8,534 nt of DNA from the NCBI GenBank assembly GCA_017476965.1, contig JAFUXX010000283.1, positions 1 through 8,534 on the forward strand. Reading direction: 5' to 3'. Origin of the DNA: Kiritimatiellia bacterium (GTDB lineage Bacteria; Verrucomicrobiota; Kiritimatiellia; RFP12; UBA3636). The notes under the pieces were generated by a model. That model saw only the letters and a list, made by a program, of their open reading frames with translations, was not told the origin of the DNA and searched no databases. Both the position numbers and the translations under genes were made by a program. Below, one piece after another: positions 1 through 8,039 of this stretch. Position 1 is the stretch's first letter, and every line of letters starts with the position of its first letter.

Positions 1-2
1 CC

Positions 3-89
3 TCCGCCGCGGCGTCCGCGCCGGACCGCGCGGGCAACGCGGCTTCCGGCTTTATTTCCGGCGGCGTTTCGGGTAGCATCGGGCGCGCC
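3..89 (+). other. Open reading frame continuous with the LarA-like gene
   Basis: These 29 codons are in frame with the LarA-like gene, with no stop between the left edge and its ATG at 90. They encode a small-residue Ala/Ser/Gly-rich stretch and mostly end in G or C, as real codons here do. No in-frame ATG, GTG or TTG occurs in the stretch. It may be an N-terminal extension of the LarA-like protein, the linker of a fusion, or non-coding DNA that is open by chance. It does not resemble the usual LarA N-terminus. An overlapping frame ends in TAG at 74-76 and could instead be the tail of an upstream gene, but its arginine-rich translation is not convincing. Confidence 0.35.
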
Positions 90-1376
90 ATGCTCCAAGA
101 TCTGAATCTCGTTTCCGACAGGCCCGAGGGCCTCTCCCGCGAAGAAATCCGAGCCGCGCTCGAAAAGGCGTTCGAGGGCCGCCGCCCCCGGCGCGTCCTC
201 GTGCTGCCGCCGGATTTCACGCGCTTCCATTCCAACGCCGGGTTCATCTCCGAAACGCTGTGGCACATGCTCAAGGCGCGCGGTGCGGAGGTGGATTTCA
301 TGCCGGCGCTCGGCACGCACGTGCCCGTGACGGAATCGCAGTGGAAGGCGATGTTCGGCGAAATCCCGTTCTCCCGGATGCTCGTGCACGACTGGCGCGG
401 CGGCGTGGAGAAGATCGGCGAAATCCCGGCGGACGTCGTTTCGGAAATCACCGACGGGCTGTGGAAGACGCCCCTCGCGGTCGAGCTCAACCGCAAGCTG
501 CTCGACGGGACGTACGACCTGATGGTGTCGGTCGGCCAGGTCGTGCCGCACGAGGTGATCGGCATGGCCAACCACGCCAAGAACCTCTTCGTCGGCGTCG
601 GCGGCAGCCAGATGATCAACTGCAGCCACATGATCGGCGCCGTCTGCGGCATGGAGAAGGCCATGGGGCGCGACCACGCTCCGGTGCGCCGCCTCTTCGA
701 CTGGGCGATGGAGCGCTTCGTGTACGGCAAGATTCCGGTCCTCTTCGCGCTCACAGTCACCACGGCGCCCGGCGGCAAGATCCGCCAGCACGGCCTGTTC
801 GTCGGCGAAGGCCGCGAATGCCTCACCGCGGCCGTCGCCCTCGCGCAGGAGAAAAACGTCGATTTCGTCGACAAGCCGTTCCGCAAGTGCGTCGTCTACC
901 TCGACCCTTCCGAGTTCACCAGCACGTGGGTCGGCAACAAGGCCATCTACCGCACGCGCATGGCGATGGCCGACGGCGGGGAGCTGGTCGTCCTCGCCCC
1001 CGGCGTGGAACGTTTCGGCGAGGATCCCGCCCAGCAGACCTTGATCCGCAAGTACGGCTACAAGGGCCGCCTCCACACGCTCGAAGTTTTCGAAAAGCCC
1101 GAAAGCGCGGACCTGCGCGAGAACATGGGCGTCGCGGCGCACCTCATCCACGGTTCGTCGGACGGCCGTTTCTCCGTGACGTACGCTGTGAAAAAGATCG
1201 CCAAGAGCGAAATCGAGGCGGTCGGCTTCCGCGCGGCGGATTACGACGAAACCGCGGCCAAGTACGATCCGGCCAAGCTCGTCCCCGGCGTCAACGTCAT
1301 TGACGGCGAGGAGATTTTCTACATCCCCAATCCGGCGCTCGGCCTCTGGATCGACCGCTCGCGCCTCGCGGATTAG
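90..1376 (+). CDS. LarA-like nickel-pincer racemase/epimerase (DUF2088 family)
   Basis: Probable 2-hydroxyacid racemase or epimerase of the lactate racemase (LarA) superfamily, expected to be cytoplasmic and to use the nickel-pincer nucleotide (NPN). Its 428 residues are close to the 424 of Lactiplantibacillus plantarum LarA. Against that protein as I remember it, D42 and R45 (PDFTR) match D72/R75, H77 (GTH) matches H108, and H154, K164 and H180 match H174, K184 (the covalent pincer lysine) and H200 with identical spacing (10 and 16 residues). K284 matches K298, but the Gln three residues before it (Q295 in LarA) is V281 here, so the substrate may not be lactate. From this ATG the protein lacks about 30-35 N-terminal residues of LarA. 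No Shine-Dalgarno precedes the ATG, and the frame stays open to the window edge, so the true start may lie upstream. No larB, larC or larE is in the window. Family assignment is confident; substrate is unknown. Confidence 0.85.
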   Translation: MLQDLNLVSDRPEGLSREEIRAALEKAFEGRRPRRVLVLPPDFTRFHSNAGFISETLWHMLKARGAEVDFMPALGTHVPVTESQWKAMFGEIPFSRMLVHDWRGGVEKIGEIPADVVSEITDGLWKTPLAVELNRKLLDGTYDLMVSVGQVVPHEVIGMANHAKNLFVGVGGSQMINCSHMIGAVCGMEKAMGRDHAPVRRLFDWAMERFVYGKIPVLFALTVTTAPGGKIRQHGLFVGEGRECLTAAVALAQEKNVDFVDKPFRKCVVYLDPSEFTSTWVGNKAIYRTRMAMADGGELVVLAPGVERFGEDPAQQTLIRKYGYKGRLHTLEVFEKPESADLRENMGVAAHLIHGSSDGRFSVTYAVKKIAKSEIEAVGFRAADYDETAAKYDPAKLVPGVNVIDGEEIFYIPNPALGLWIDRSRLAD

Positions 1377-1379
1377 CGC

Positions 1380-1398
1380 CGCCCCGCGGTGCGGGGCG
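1380..1398. terminator. GC hairpin between convergent genes
   Basis: A perfect 8-bp inverted repeat (CGCCCCGC / GCGGGGCG) with a 3-nt loop begins four bases after the LarA-like stop codon and lies 18 bases beyond the stop of the metallophosphoesterase gene on the other strand. It is placed to end or protect both transcripts. No T-tract follows on either strand, so it is not a classical intrinsic terminator; a bidirectional structural terminator or mRNA 3' stabiliser is inferred. Confidence 0.5.
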
Positions 1399-1415
1399 TG
1401 CGCGCGTGCGCCCGC

Positions 1416-2375
1416 TCAGTTGAGCGCGTGTCCGCCCGGGGCGCGGAACGGCCACGGCTTGGCGGGGTCCGGCGACGCTTGAAACGCCTTTTCCCAGCGG
1501 GCCGCGGAGTGGTTGCGGAAGAAAACGGCGAAGTCCCTGCCGCCGTACCATTCGAGAATGGCGCTGCGCACCGCGGTGCCGCGCCTGTTTTCGAGCGAGG
1601 CCACGTCGAACTGCGTCACCGCCGAGCCGTCGGTCCCCGCTATCTGGCGCAGGCAGTCGTCGCCGCCGCACCGGAAGTCCCCGATGTGGCAGTGCCCGTA
1701 AAGGTGCGCCACGACGTTTTCCGGCAGCGGCAGCATCCCCCCCATCAGCGCGGAGGGGCGGTTGCCTCCGGGGAAGGCGTAGTGCGACATGGTGAACGCC
1801 GGTTTGCCGAGCGCGGCGATCGCGTCGCGCACGCGCAGCGGCTCGTCGCCGTGCGGATCGGGTGTGCCCTCCGGCAGCCCGTGCAGGATCCCGTGCGTCG
1901 TCCACCACTTGCCTCCGGCGTCCGCGTGGTCGCCCAGCAGCGCCACGGCGACGTCGCCGAAATCCGCCACGAAAAGCCAGTCGCGCAGCGTCGGCGCCAC
2001 GTGCCACTGCGGTTCGCGCAGGACGCGCTCGCGCATGACGACGCGGAAGAGCCGCGACGCGTCGACCCTGCCGTTCCACGCCGCGTTGTGCAGGTCGAAC
2101 TCGTGGTTGCCGAGCGCGTACCATATCGGCGCGTCCACTTTCGAGAGCTGCTCCACCTGCATGTCCGCCATTTCGGCGAGATGTTCCTCGACCGCGCCCT
2201 CCGTGGAGTCGCCGAGGTAGAACGCGGCGTCGATCCCGAGCCCGAGCGAAAGGAAATCCTCCACGCCGGTCGTCATGCACAGGCGGGCGTTTGCCGGATC
2301 GGATTGCTGGAGGTCGGAGAAAACCCAAAAACGGCGCAGTGGAGTGCGCGCCGGCAAAGAGACTGACCCTTTCAT
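1416..2375 (-). CDS. Calcineurin-like metallophosphoesterase
   Basis: Predicted dinuclear-metal phosphoesterase of 319 residues with no signal peptide or membrane segment, so probably cytoplasmic. The metallophosphoesterase motifs appear in order: D21-L-Q23 after strand 1 (FWVFSD), G55-D56, G89-N90-H91-E92, H198 in MSHYAF, and G227-H228-C229-H230. The first motif is normally DxH; here Gln replaces His, so one metal ligand is changed. The substrate cannot be read from the sequence. It is the last gene of the minus-strand run, 19 bp after ispF. The chosen ATG leaves about 12 residues before strand 1, and the next Met (residue 34) would delete motif I. The ribosome binding site is weak: AGGA lies only 2 nt from the ATG, so translation may depend on ispF upstream. 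The stop codon sits in a small inverted repeat (1413-1426). Confidence 0.85.
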   Translation of the reverse strand: MKGSVSLPARTPLRRFWVFSDLQQSDPANARLCMTTGVEDFLSLGLGIDAAFYLGDSTEGAVEEHLAEMADMQVEQLSKVDAPIWYALGNHEFDLHNAAWNGRVDASRLFRVVMRERVLREPQWHVAPTLRDWLFVADFGDVAVALLGDHADAGGKWWTTHGILHGLPEGTPDPHGDEPLRVRDAIAALGKPAFTMSHYAFPGGNRPSALMGGMLPLPENVVAHLYGHCHIGDFRCGGDDCLRQIAGTDGSAVTQFDVASLENRRGTAVRSAILEWYGGRDFAVFFRNHSAARWEKAFQASPDPAKPWPFRAPGGHALN

Positions 2376-2394
2376 GGTCCTGTCGTGCTGTTCT

Positions 2395-2922
2395 TCAAGC
2401 TTCGCCGGTCCCGCTTTCGCCGGGACCGGCGGCGCGGGGCCCGATCCGCCGGATCGAGGCGACGGCCTGCGCGGCGATCGCTTCGCCGGCGCCGACCGGG
2501 CCGAGCTTTTCCATCGTCTTGGCCTTCACGGACACCGCGCCGGCGTCCACGCCGAGCGCGGCGGCGAGCCGTTCGCGCATTTCGGCGGCGCGCGGGCCTA
2601 TTTTCGGCTCCTCGGCGATCACGGTGACGTCCGCGTTGCCGACTGCCCACCCTTCCTCGCGCAGCATCGCGGCCACGCGGGAGAGCAGCGCCATGCTGTC
2701 CGCGCCCTTCCACCGCGGATCGGTGTCCGGGAAGTGGCGGCCTATGTCGCCGAGCGCGGCGGCGCCGAGCAGGGCGTCCGCCAGCGCGTGCGCGGGCGCA
2801 TCGGCGTCCGAATGGCCGAGCAGCCCGCGCGGATGGTCGAACTTCACGCCGCACAGCACGAGCGGACGCCCCGCCACGAGGCGGTGCACGTCGAAACCCG
2901 TGCCGACGCGGAAATCCTCCAT
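2395..2922 (-). CDS. ispF: 2-C-methyl-D-erythritol 2,4-cyclodiphosphate synthase
   Basis: IspF of the MEP (non-mevalonate) isoprenoid pathway, which converts CDP-methylerythritol 2-phosphate to 2-C-methyl-D-erythritol 2,4-cyclodiphosphate with release of CMP. It is a cytoplasmic, Zn-dependent homotrimer. The 175 residues align through nearly the whole family. GFDVH gives zinc ligands D11 and H13, and the HSDADAPAH segment gives the third ligand H45. LLGAAALGDIG (51-61) and FPDTDP (64-69) are near-identical to E. coli, and TMEKLG (136-141) matches the CMP-binding region. The final GEGIA-type segment reads GEAIA. The start at MEDFRVGTGFD gives the expected short N-terminus, although no strong Shine-Dalgarno is visible. 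About 13-15 residues extend past the usual end, and this tail is encoded by a strong inverted repeat (2403-2431). The gene lies 35 bp after the ppiC-like gene and 19 bp before the phosphoesterase gene. The frequent partner ispD is not adjacent. Confidence 0.97.
   Translation of the reverse strand: MEDFRVGTGFDVHRLVAGRPLVLCGVKFDHPRGLLGHSDADAPAHALADALLGAAALGDIGRHFPDTDPRWKGADSMALLSRVAAMLREEGWAVGNADVTVIAEEPKIGPRAAEMRERLAAALGVDAGAVSVKAKTMEKLGPVGAGEAIAAQAVASIRRIGPRAAGPGESGTGEA
2403..2431 (-). terminator. 11-bp-arm hairpin inside the 3' end of ispF
   Basis: Perfect 11-bp arms (2403-2413 and 2421-2431) flank a 7-nt loop, within the last dozen codons of ispF and ending 5 bp before its stop triplet. 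On the ispF mRNA the stem would be very GC-rich and lie about 28 nt ahead of the phosphoesterase ATG. No U-tract follows. It could act as a partial terminator, an RNA-processing or stability element, or a small palindromic insertion that lengthened the IspF tail. The repeat is seen directly; its function is inferred. Confidence 0.4.
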
Positions 2923-2957
2923 TTCGCCGCGACCGGCGATTTCCCGGGAACCGGAGC

Positions 2958-4106
2958 CTACTCCGCCCACTCGGGCATTTTGCGCTCCGCCTTTTCCGCG
3001 GGCGCGGGGGCGGCGACGGGCTCGGAAACGACCTCCTCGGAGAGGATTTCGATCTTGGCGGCGTCGCGCACGGACTTGACGAACGCGTCGACGGCCTGGC
3101 GGGCCGCGTCGGCCGCGGCGCCGGCGGCGAGCTCTTCCTTGACGTCTTCGAAGGCGACGGTCTTCGCGGGAATCTTGTCGGTCACCTTGATGATGTGCCA
3201 GCCGAACTGCGTTTTCACCGGTTCGCCGATTTCGCCGACGGGCTGGGCGAACGCCGCCACGTCGAATTCCCGGACCATCTGGCCGTGGCCGAACTCGCCG
3301 AGGTCGCCGCCGCGCGCCTTGGAGGGGCAGTCGGAGTTTTCGGCGGCGAGGGCGGCGAAATCTTCGCCGGCGAGCGCGCGCTCGCGCAGGGAGTCGATCT
3401 TCGCCTTGGCCGCAGCCGCTTCCTCCTCGGAAGCGCCGGCGTCGACCTTCACGAGGATGTGCGAGGCGCGGACGCGCTCGGGGATGTTCGTGGCGTCGGG
3501 ATGGGCGGCGACGATTTCGTCGAACTTCGCGCGGAGCGCGGCTTCGTCCGGAATCGCGGCGGAATTCGTCTTGGACGTGAGCAGCTTGTTGATCACGACG
3601 GATTCCATGAGCATCTTCGCGGGCATGCCGGTCTTCTCCGCCGCTTCTTCGAAGGAAGCGGCCTCCATCATGCCGAGAACTTCGGCGCGGTCGGCGTCCG
3701 TCGCCTCGACGCCTTCGGCCGCGGCCGCGCGCAGTAGCAGGCGGGTGAGGACGAGCTGCTCCGTGACGCCGCGGCGCATCTGCGCGCGGGCGACGAGCTC
3801 GTATTCGGGCGGAATCGGCGCCTGCTTCGTGCGGGCGGCGAAGATGCTCTCCACCAGGTCGTCGATTTCGTCTTCGAAAATCGCGTCCTCGCCGTCGATG
3901 CGGACGGCGACTGCCGGCTTTTCGGCTTCGGCGCTTTCCGCTGGGGTTTCTGCGGCGGGGGCCTCCGCGGCGGGAGCTTCTGCGGCGGGGGCTTCTGCCA
4001 CTGGCGCCTCGGCGGCGGCGGCCGTTTCTTCCGCCGGCTCTTCGGCGGCGAATGCTGGAATTGCTGCGAACGCCGCGGCTGCGGCGAATGATGCGAACTT
4101 TTTCAT
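2958..4106 (-). CDS. Secreted PpiC/SurA-like peptidyl-prolyl isomerase
   Basis: Exported parvulin-type prolyl isomerase/chaperone, 382 residues. Residues 1-21 form a signal peptide (MKK, then an Ala/Phe-rich core, with likely cleavage after AFAA). Residues 22-65 are an Ala-Glu-Pro low-complexity linker made of about five 5-residue repeats. Residues 66-200 are a mostly helical SurA-N-like region opening with an [14 protein letters not shown] segment typical of these chaperones. Residues about 212-310 are the PpiC domain: [32 protein letters not shown] and [11 protein letters not shown] all match the parvulin fold. A helical tail ends in a charged Ala/Pro segment. It probably helps envelope proteins fold. 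The frame is open upstream to 4313, but the start at 4106 is chosen because it places the signal peptide at the N-terminus and has AAGG 12 nt upstream. It is first in the run ppiC-like, ispF, phosphoesterase, and diverges from clpB. No lipobox Cys follows the signal, so it is probably soluble in the periplasm. Confidence 0.92.
   Translation of the reverse strand: MKKFASFAAAAAFAAIPAFAAEEPAEETAAAAEAPVAEAPAAEAPAAEAPAAETPAESAEAEKPAVAVRIDGEDAIFEDEIDDLVESIFAARTKQAPIPPEYELVARAQMRRGVTEQLVLTRLLLRAAAAEGVEATDADRAEVLGMMEAASFEEAAEKTGMPAKMLMESVVINKLLTSKTNSAAIPDEAALRAKFDEIVAAHPDATNIPERVRASHILVKVDAGASEEEAAAAKAKIDSLRERALAGEDFAALAAENSDCPSKARGGDLGEFGHGQMVREFDVAAFAQPVGEIGEPVKTQFGWHIIKVTDKIPAKTVAFEDVKEELAAGAAADAARQAVDAFVKSVRDAAKIEILSEEVVSEPVAAPAPAEKAERKMPEWAE
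3937..4011 (-). repeat. 15-bp imperfect tandem repeat (Ala-Glu-Pro linker)
   Basis: About five 15-bp units lie end to end in the ppiC-like gene. The three central copies (3952-3966, 3967-3981, 3982-3996) differ at only a few positions; the flanking units (3937-3951 and 3997-4011) are more diverged. They encode repeats of the form A-A-E-A-P just after the signal peptide. The array is in frame, so copy-number change by slippage would lengthen or shorten the linker by 5 residues without breaking the gene. Confidence 0.8.
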
Positions 4107-4151
4107 GGTTTTTGCGGACCTTTTTCGCGTGTATTGTCGCGTACGGCTCCG

Positions 4152-4180
4152 ATTCTCGCACAATCCCCCTTTCCGGGCAA
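4152..4180 (-). promoter_or_regulatory. Candidate sigma-70-type promoter for the ppiC-like gene
   Basis: On the minus strand, TTGCCC (4180-4175) and GAGAAT (4157-4152) are separated by exactly 17 bp. Each box matches 4 of 6 consensus bases. Transcription would start near 4145, leaving about a 39-nt leader before the ATG at 4106. A second pair (TTGTGC / GACAAT, spacing 19) overlaps it. The call is tentative because consensus preferences in this organism are unknown. Confidence 0.3.
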
Positions 4181-4311
4181 CCCCAAAATCGAAGCGCCAT
4201 CCGCCGCGCCGGGCGGGACACCGCGTCGCGCCTTGTGGGACAAAATGTCGCTTTCGCGGCGGAAAAGCGGGGGCGGGGGTGCGTGGCACGGAAGGTGCTT
4301 GCAACTGAACC

Positions 4312-4318
4312 AAAGGAG
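4312..4318 (+). promoter_or_regulatory. Strong ribosome binding site for clpB
   Basis: AAAGGAG lies 9 nt before the ATG at 4328, a near-ideal Shine-Dalgarno and spacing. It fixes the clpB start, although the frame is open well upstream. Confidence 0.85.
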
Positions 4319-4327
4319 TTTTTTGGA

Positions 4328-6940
<2,613 letters not shown>

Positions 6941-6945
6941 AGGCC

Positions 6946-6960
6946 GGCCGCCGGGCGGCC
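6946..6960. terminator. GC hairpin between clpB and glycosyltransferase gene
   Basis: GGCCGCC-G-GGCGGCC is a perfect inverted repeat in the 28-bp convergent gap, 6 bp after the clpB stop and 9 bp after the glycosyltransferase stop on the other strand. As a hairpin it would form a 5-bp stem with a CCGGG loop. No T-tract is present. Its placement suggests a bidirectional end-of-transcript structure, possibly together with the palindrome at 6900-6921. Confidence 0.4.
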
Positions 6961-6968
6961 CGCGCCGC

Positions 6969-8039
6969 CTACACGTGCAGGACGGGCTGCAGGTCCGCCC
7001 ACTCGTCGCGTGCGCGGAACCCGGCGAGCCGCGCGTCCTGCCGGCGCAACACCGCTTCGCGGAGCGCTCCGTCGTGCAGGACGCGGCCCATCGTCTCGGC
7101 GATCGTCTCCGGACCGGTTTCCGGCGCGAACAGCACCCCCGCTCCGGCCGTCGTTTCCGGCACAGCGGCGTTGGCCACCGCGAAGAGCGGCACGCGCCAC
7201 GCCATCGCTTCGAGCAGCGGCGCGCAGAAGCCCTCGTGGTCCGAAACGCAGACGAAGGCCGACGCCGTGGCGTAGCACGCGCGCAGTTCGGCGTCGGTCA
7301 GGAATTCCGTGAAAATGACGGAGTCCGCGATTTGGAGGTTCTTCGCCATCCCCATCAGCAGCGCCATGTACGCCGGGGACGACGCCCCGCCGGCCACCAC
7401 GAGCCTCGCCGCCGGATCGACGCGTTTGCGGTAGGCGTTGAAGACGAGCAGCAGCTTGTCGTGGCGCTTGTTCGGCACGACGCGCCCGACGAAAAGGAGG
7501 TTCGTCCGCCCCGGCTCCGAGAGCTTCGCCAGCATTCCGCCGTCCGCCGGGCCACCCTGCGGCCCGAGCACGTCCATCATGAGCGGCAGCACTTTCGGAT
7601 TTTCGTACCCGGCCGCTCGCAGCTCCGACGCGTTGAATTCGCTGTCGGCCCACGTGCCGTGCGCCGCTCCGCGCAGCGCCGCGACCTGGCGCCGCCCTTC
7701 TTCGAGAATCGCCGCGGCCGACGGGTCGAGCCTCTCGAAGAACCCCGCCGGCGTGACGTTGTGGTAGAGGATCGCGCGGCGGCAGGGCAGCGCCGGGAAC
7801 ACGGAATTGCAGCGGCTGCCGACCGAGAGGTGCAGCAGCGCCACGTCGTCCGGGCGCACGCGCCCCGCGAGGGCGGAGACGTCGGAAACTTCGGCTTGCG
7901 AATCCGATGCCGTCGTTTCGCGCGGCGCCCAGATTTCCGACTTCGCGCCGTGCGCTTCGCACAGCTTGCGGATGCGGACCGCTTCGTTGCTGATGGCGTC
8001 GCCGTCGCGGAAGCCCGCGACGAGTTGGTGCAGTGTCAT
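6969..8039 (-). CDS. GT4-type glycosyltransferase (GT-B fold)
   Basis: Predicted retaining, nucleotide-sugar-dependent glycosyltransferase of the GT4 type, 356 residues, with no membrane segment; probably acts at the cytoplasmic face in polysaccharide or glycan assembly. The N-terminal acceptor half has GDAISNEA (13-20), typical of one GT4 subgroup, and YHNVTP (92-97). The C-terminal donor half opens with FVGRVVPNK (183-191), with R186 and K191 expected near the donor phosphates. It carries the EX7E motif E269...E277 in SDHEGFCAPLLEAMA, followed by VPETTAGAGVLF. Sugar and acceptor cannot be told from the sequence. The start at 8039 is supported by AGAGGAG 8 nt upstream and by a 4-bp ATGA overlap with the preceding TPR gene, indicating coupled translation. 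The frame is open further upstream, but that part overlaps the TPR gene and is not family-like. The gene converges on clpB. Confidence 0.92.
   Translation of the reverse strand: MTLHQLVAGFRDGDAISNEAVRIRKLCEAHGAKSEIWAPRETTASDSQAEVSDVSALAGRVRPDDVALLHLSVGSRCNSVFPALPCRRAILYHNVTPAGFFERLDPSAAAILEEGRRQVAALRGAAHGTWADSEFNASELRAAGYENPKVLPLMMDVLGPQGGPADGGMLAKLSEPGRTNLLFVGRVVPNKRHDKLLLVFNAYRKRVDPAARLVVAGGASSPAYMALLMGMAKNLQIADSVIFTEFLTDAELRACYATASAFVCVSDHEGFCAPLLEAMAWRVPLFAVANAAVPETTAGAGVLFAPETGPETIAETMGRVLHDGALREAVLRRQDARLAGFRARDEWADLQPVLHV

Larger units (their letters stand above)
4107..4327. promoter_or_regulatory. Divergent intergenic region, ppiC-like gene / clpB
   Basis: These 221 bp lie between two diverging start codons and should hold the promoters of both clpB (rightward) and the ppiC-like run (leftward). 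The region is less codon-like than its surroundings. I find no CIRCE element (TTAGCACTC-N9-GAGTGCTAA) and no convincing sigma-32-type site, so how clpB is heat-regulated is not visible. A short inverted repeat (GACA-AAA-TGTC, 4239-4249) and a CAAAAT box (4241-4246) are the only weak clpB-side candidates. Confidence 0.6.

Noticed and set aside
2941..2950. Palindrome TTCCCGGGAA between the ppiC-like gene and ispF
   Set aside because: Only 10 bp with no loop, so it cannot form a useful hairpin, and it is too short to stand out in GC-rich DNA.
4239..4249. Inverted repeat GACA-AAA-TGTC as a clpB operator
   Set aside because: The arms are only 4 bp and not extendable, and no known heat-shock operator matches.
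2275..4308. Long plus-strand open frame (677 codons) opposite ispF and the ppiC-like gene
   Set aside because: Low-complexity Ala/Ser/Arg translation with no domain; it is the antisense of two clearly recognisable genes and is open only because of high GC.
4107..4313. N-terminal extension of the ppiC-like protein to 4313
   Set aside because: It would bury the obvious signal peptide at residue 70; the extension is Arg/Pro-rich and not family-like.
4052..4327. Upstream extension of the clpB frame to an ATG at 4052
   Set aside because: It would overlap the start of the divergent ppiC-like gene, is not ClpB-like, and ignores the near-ideal ribosome site before 4328.
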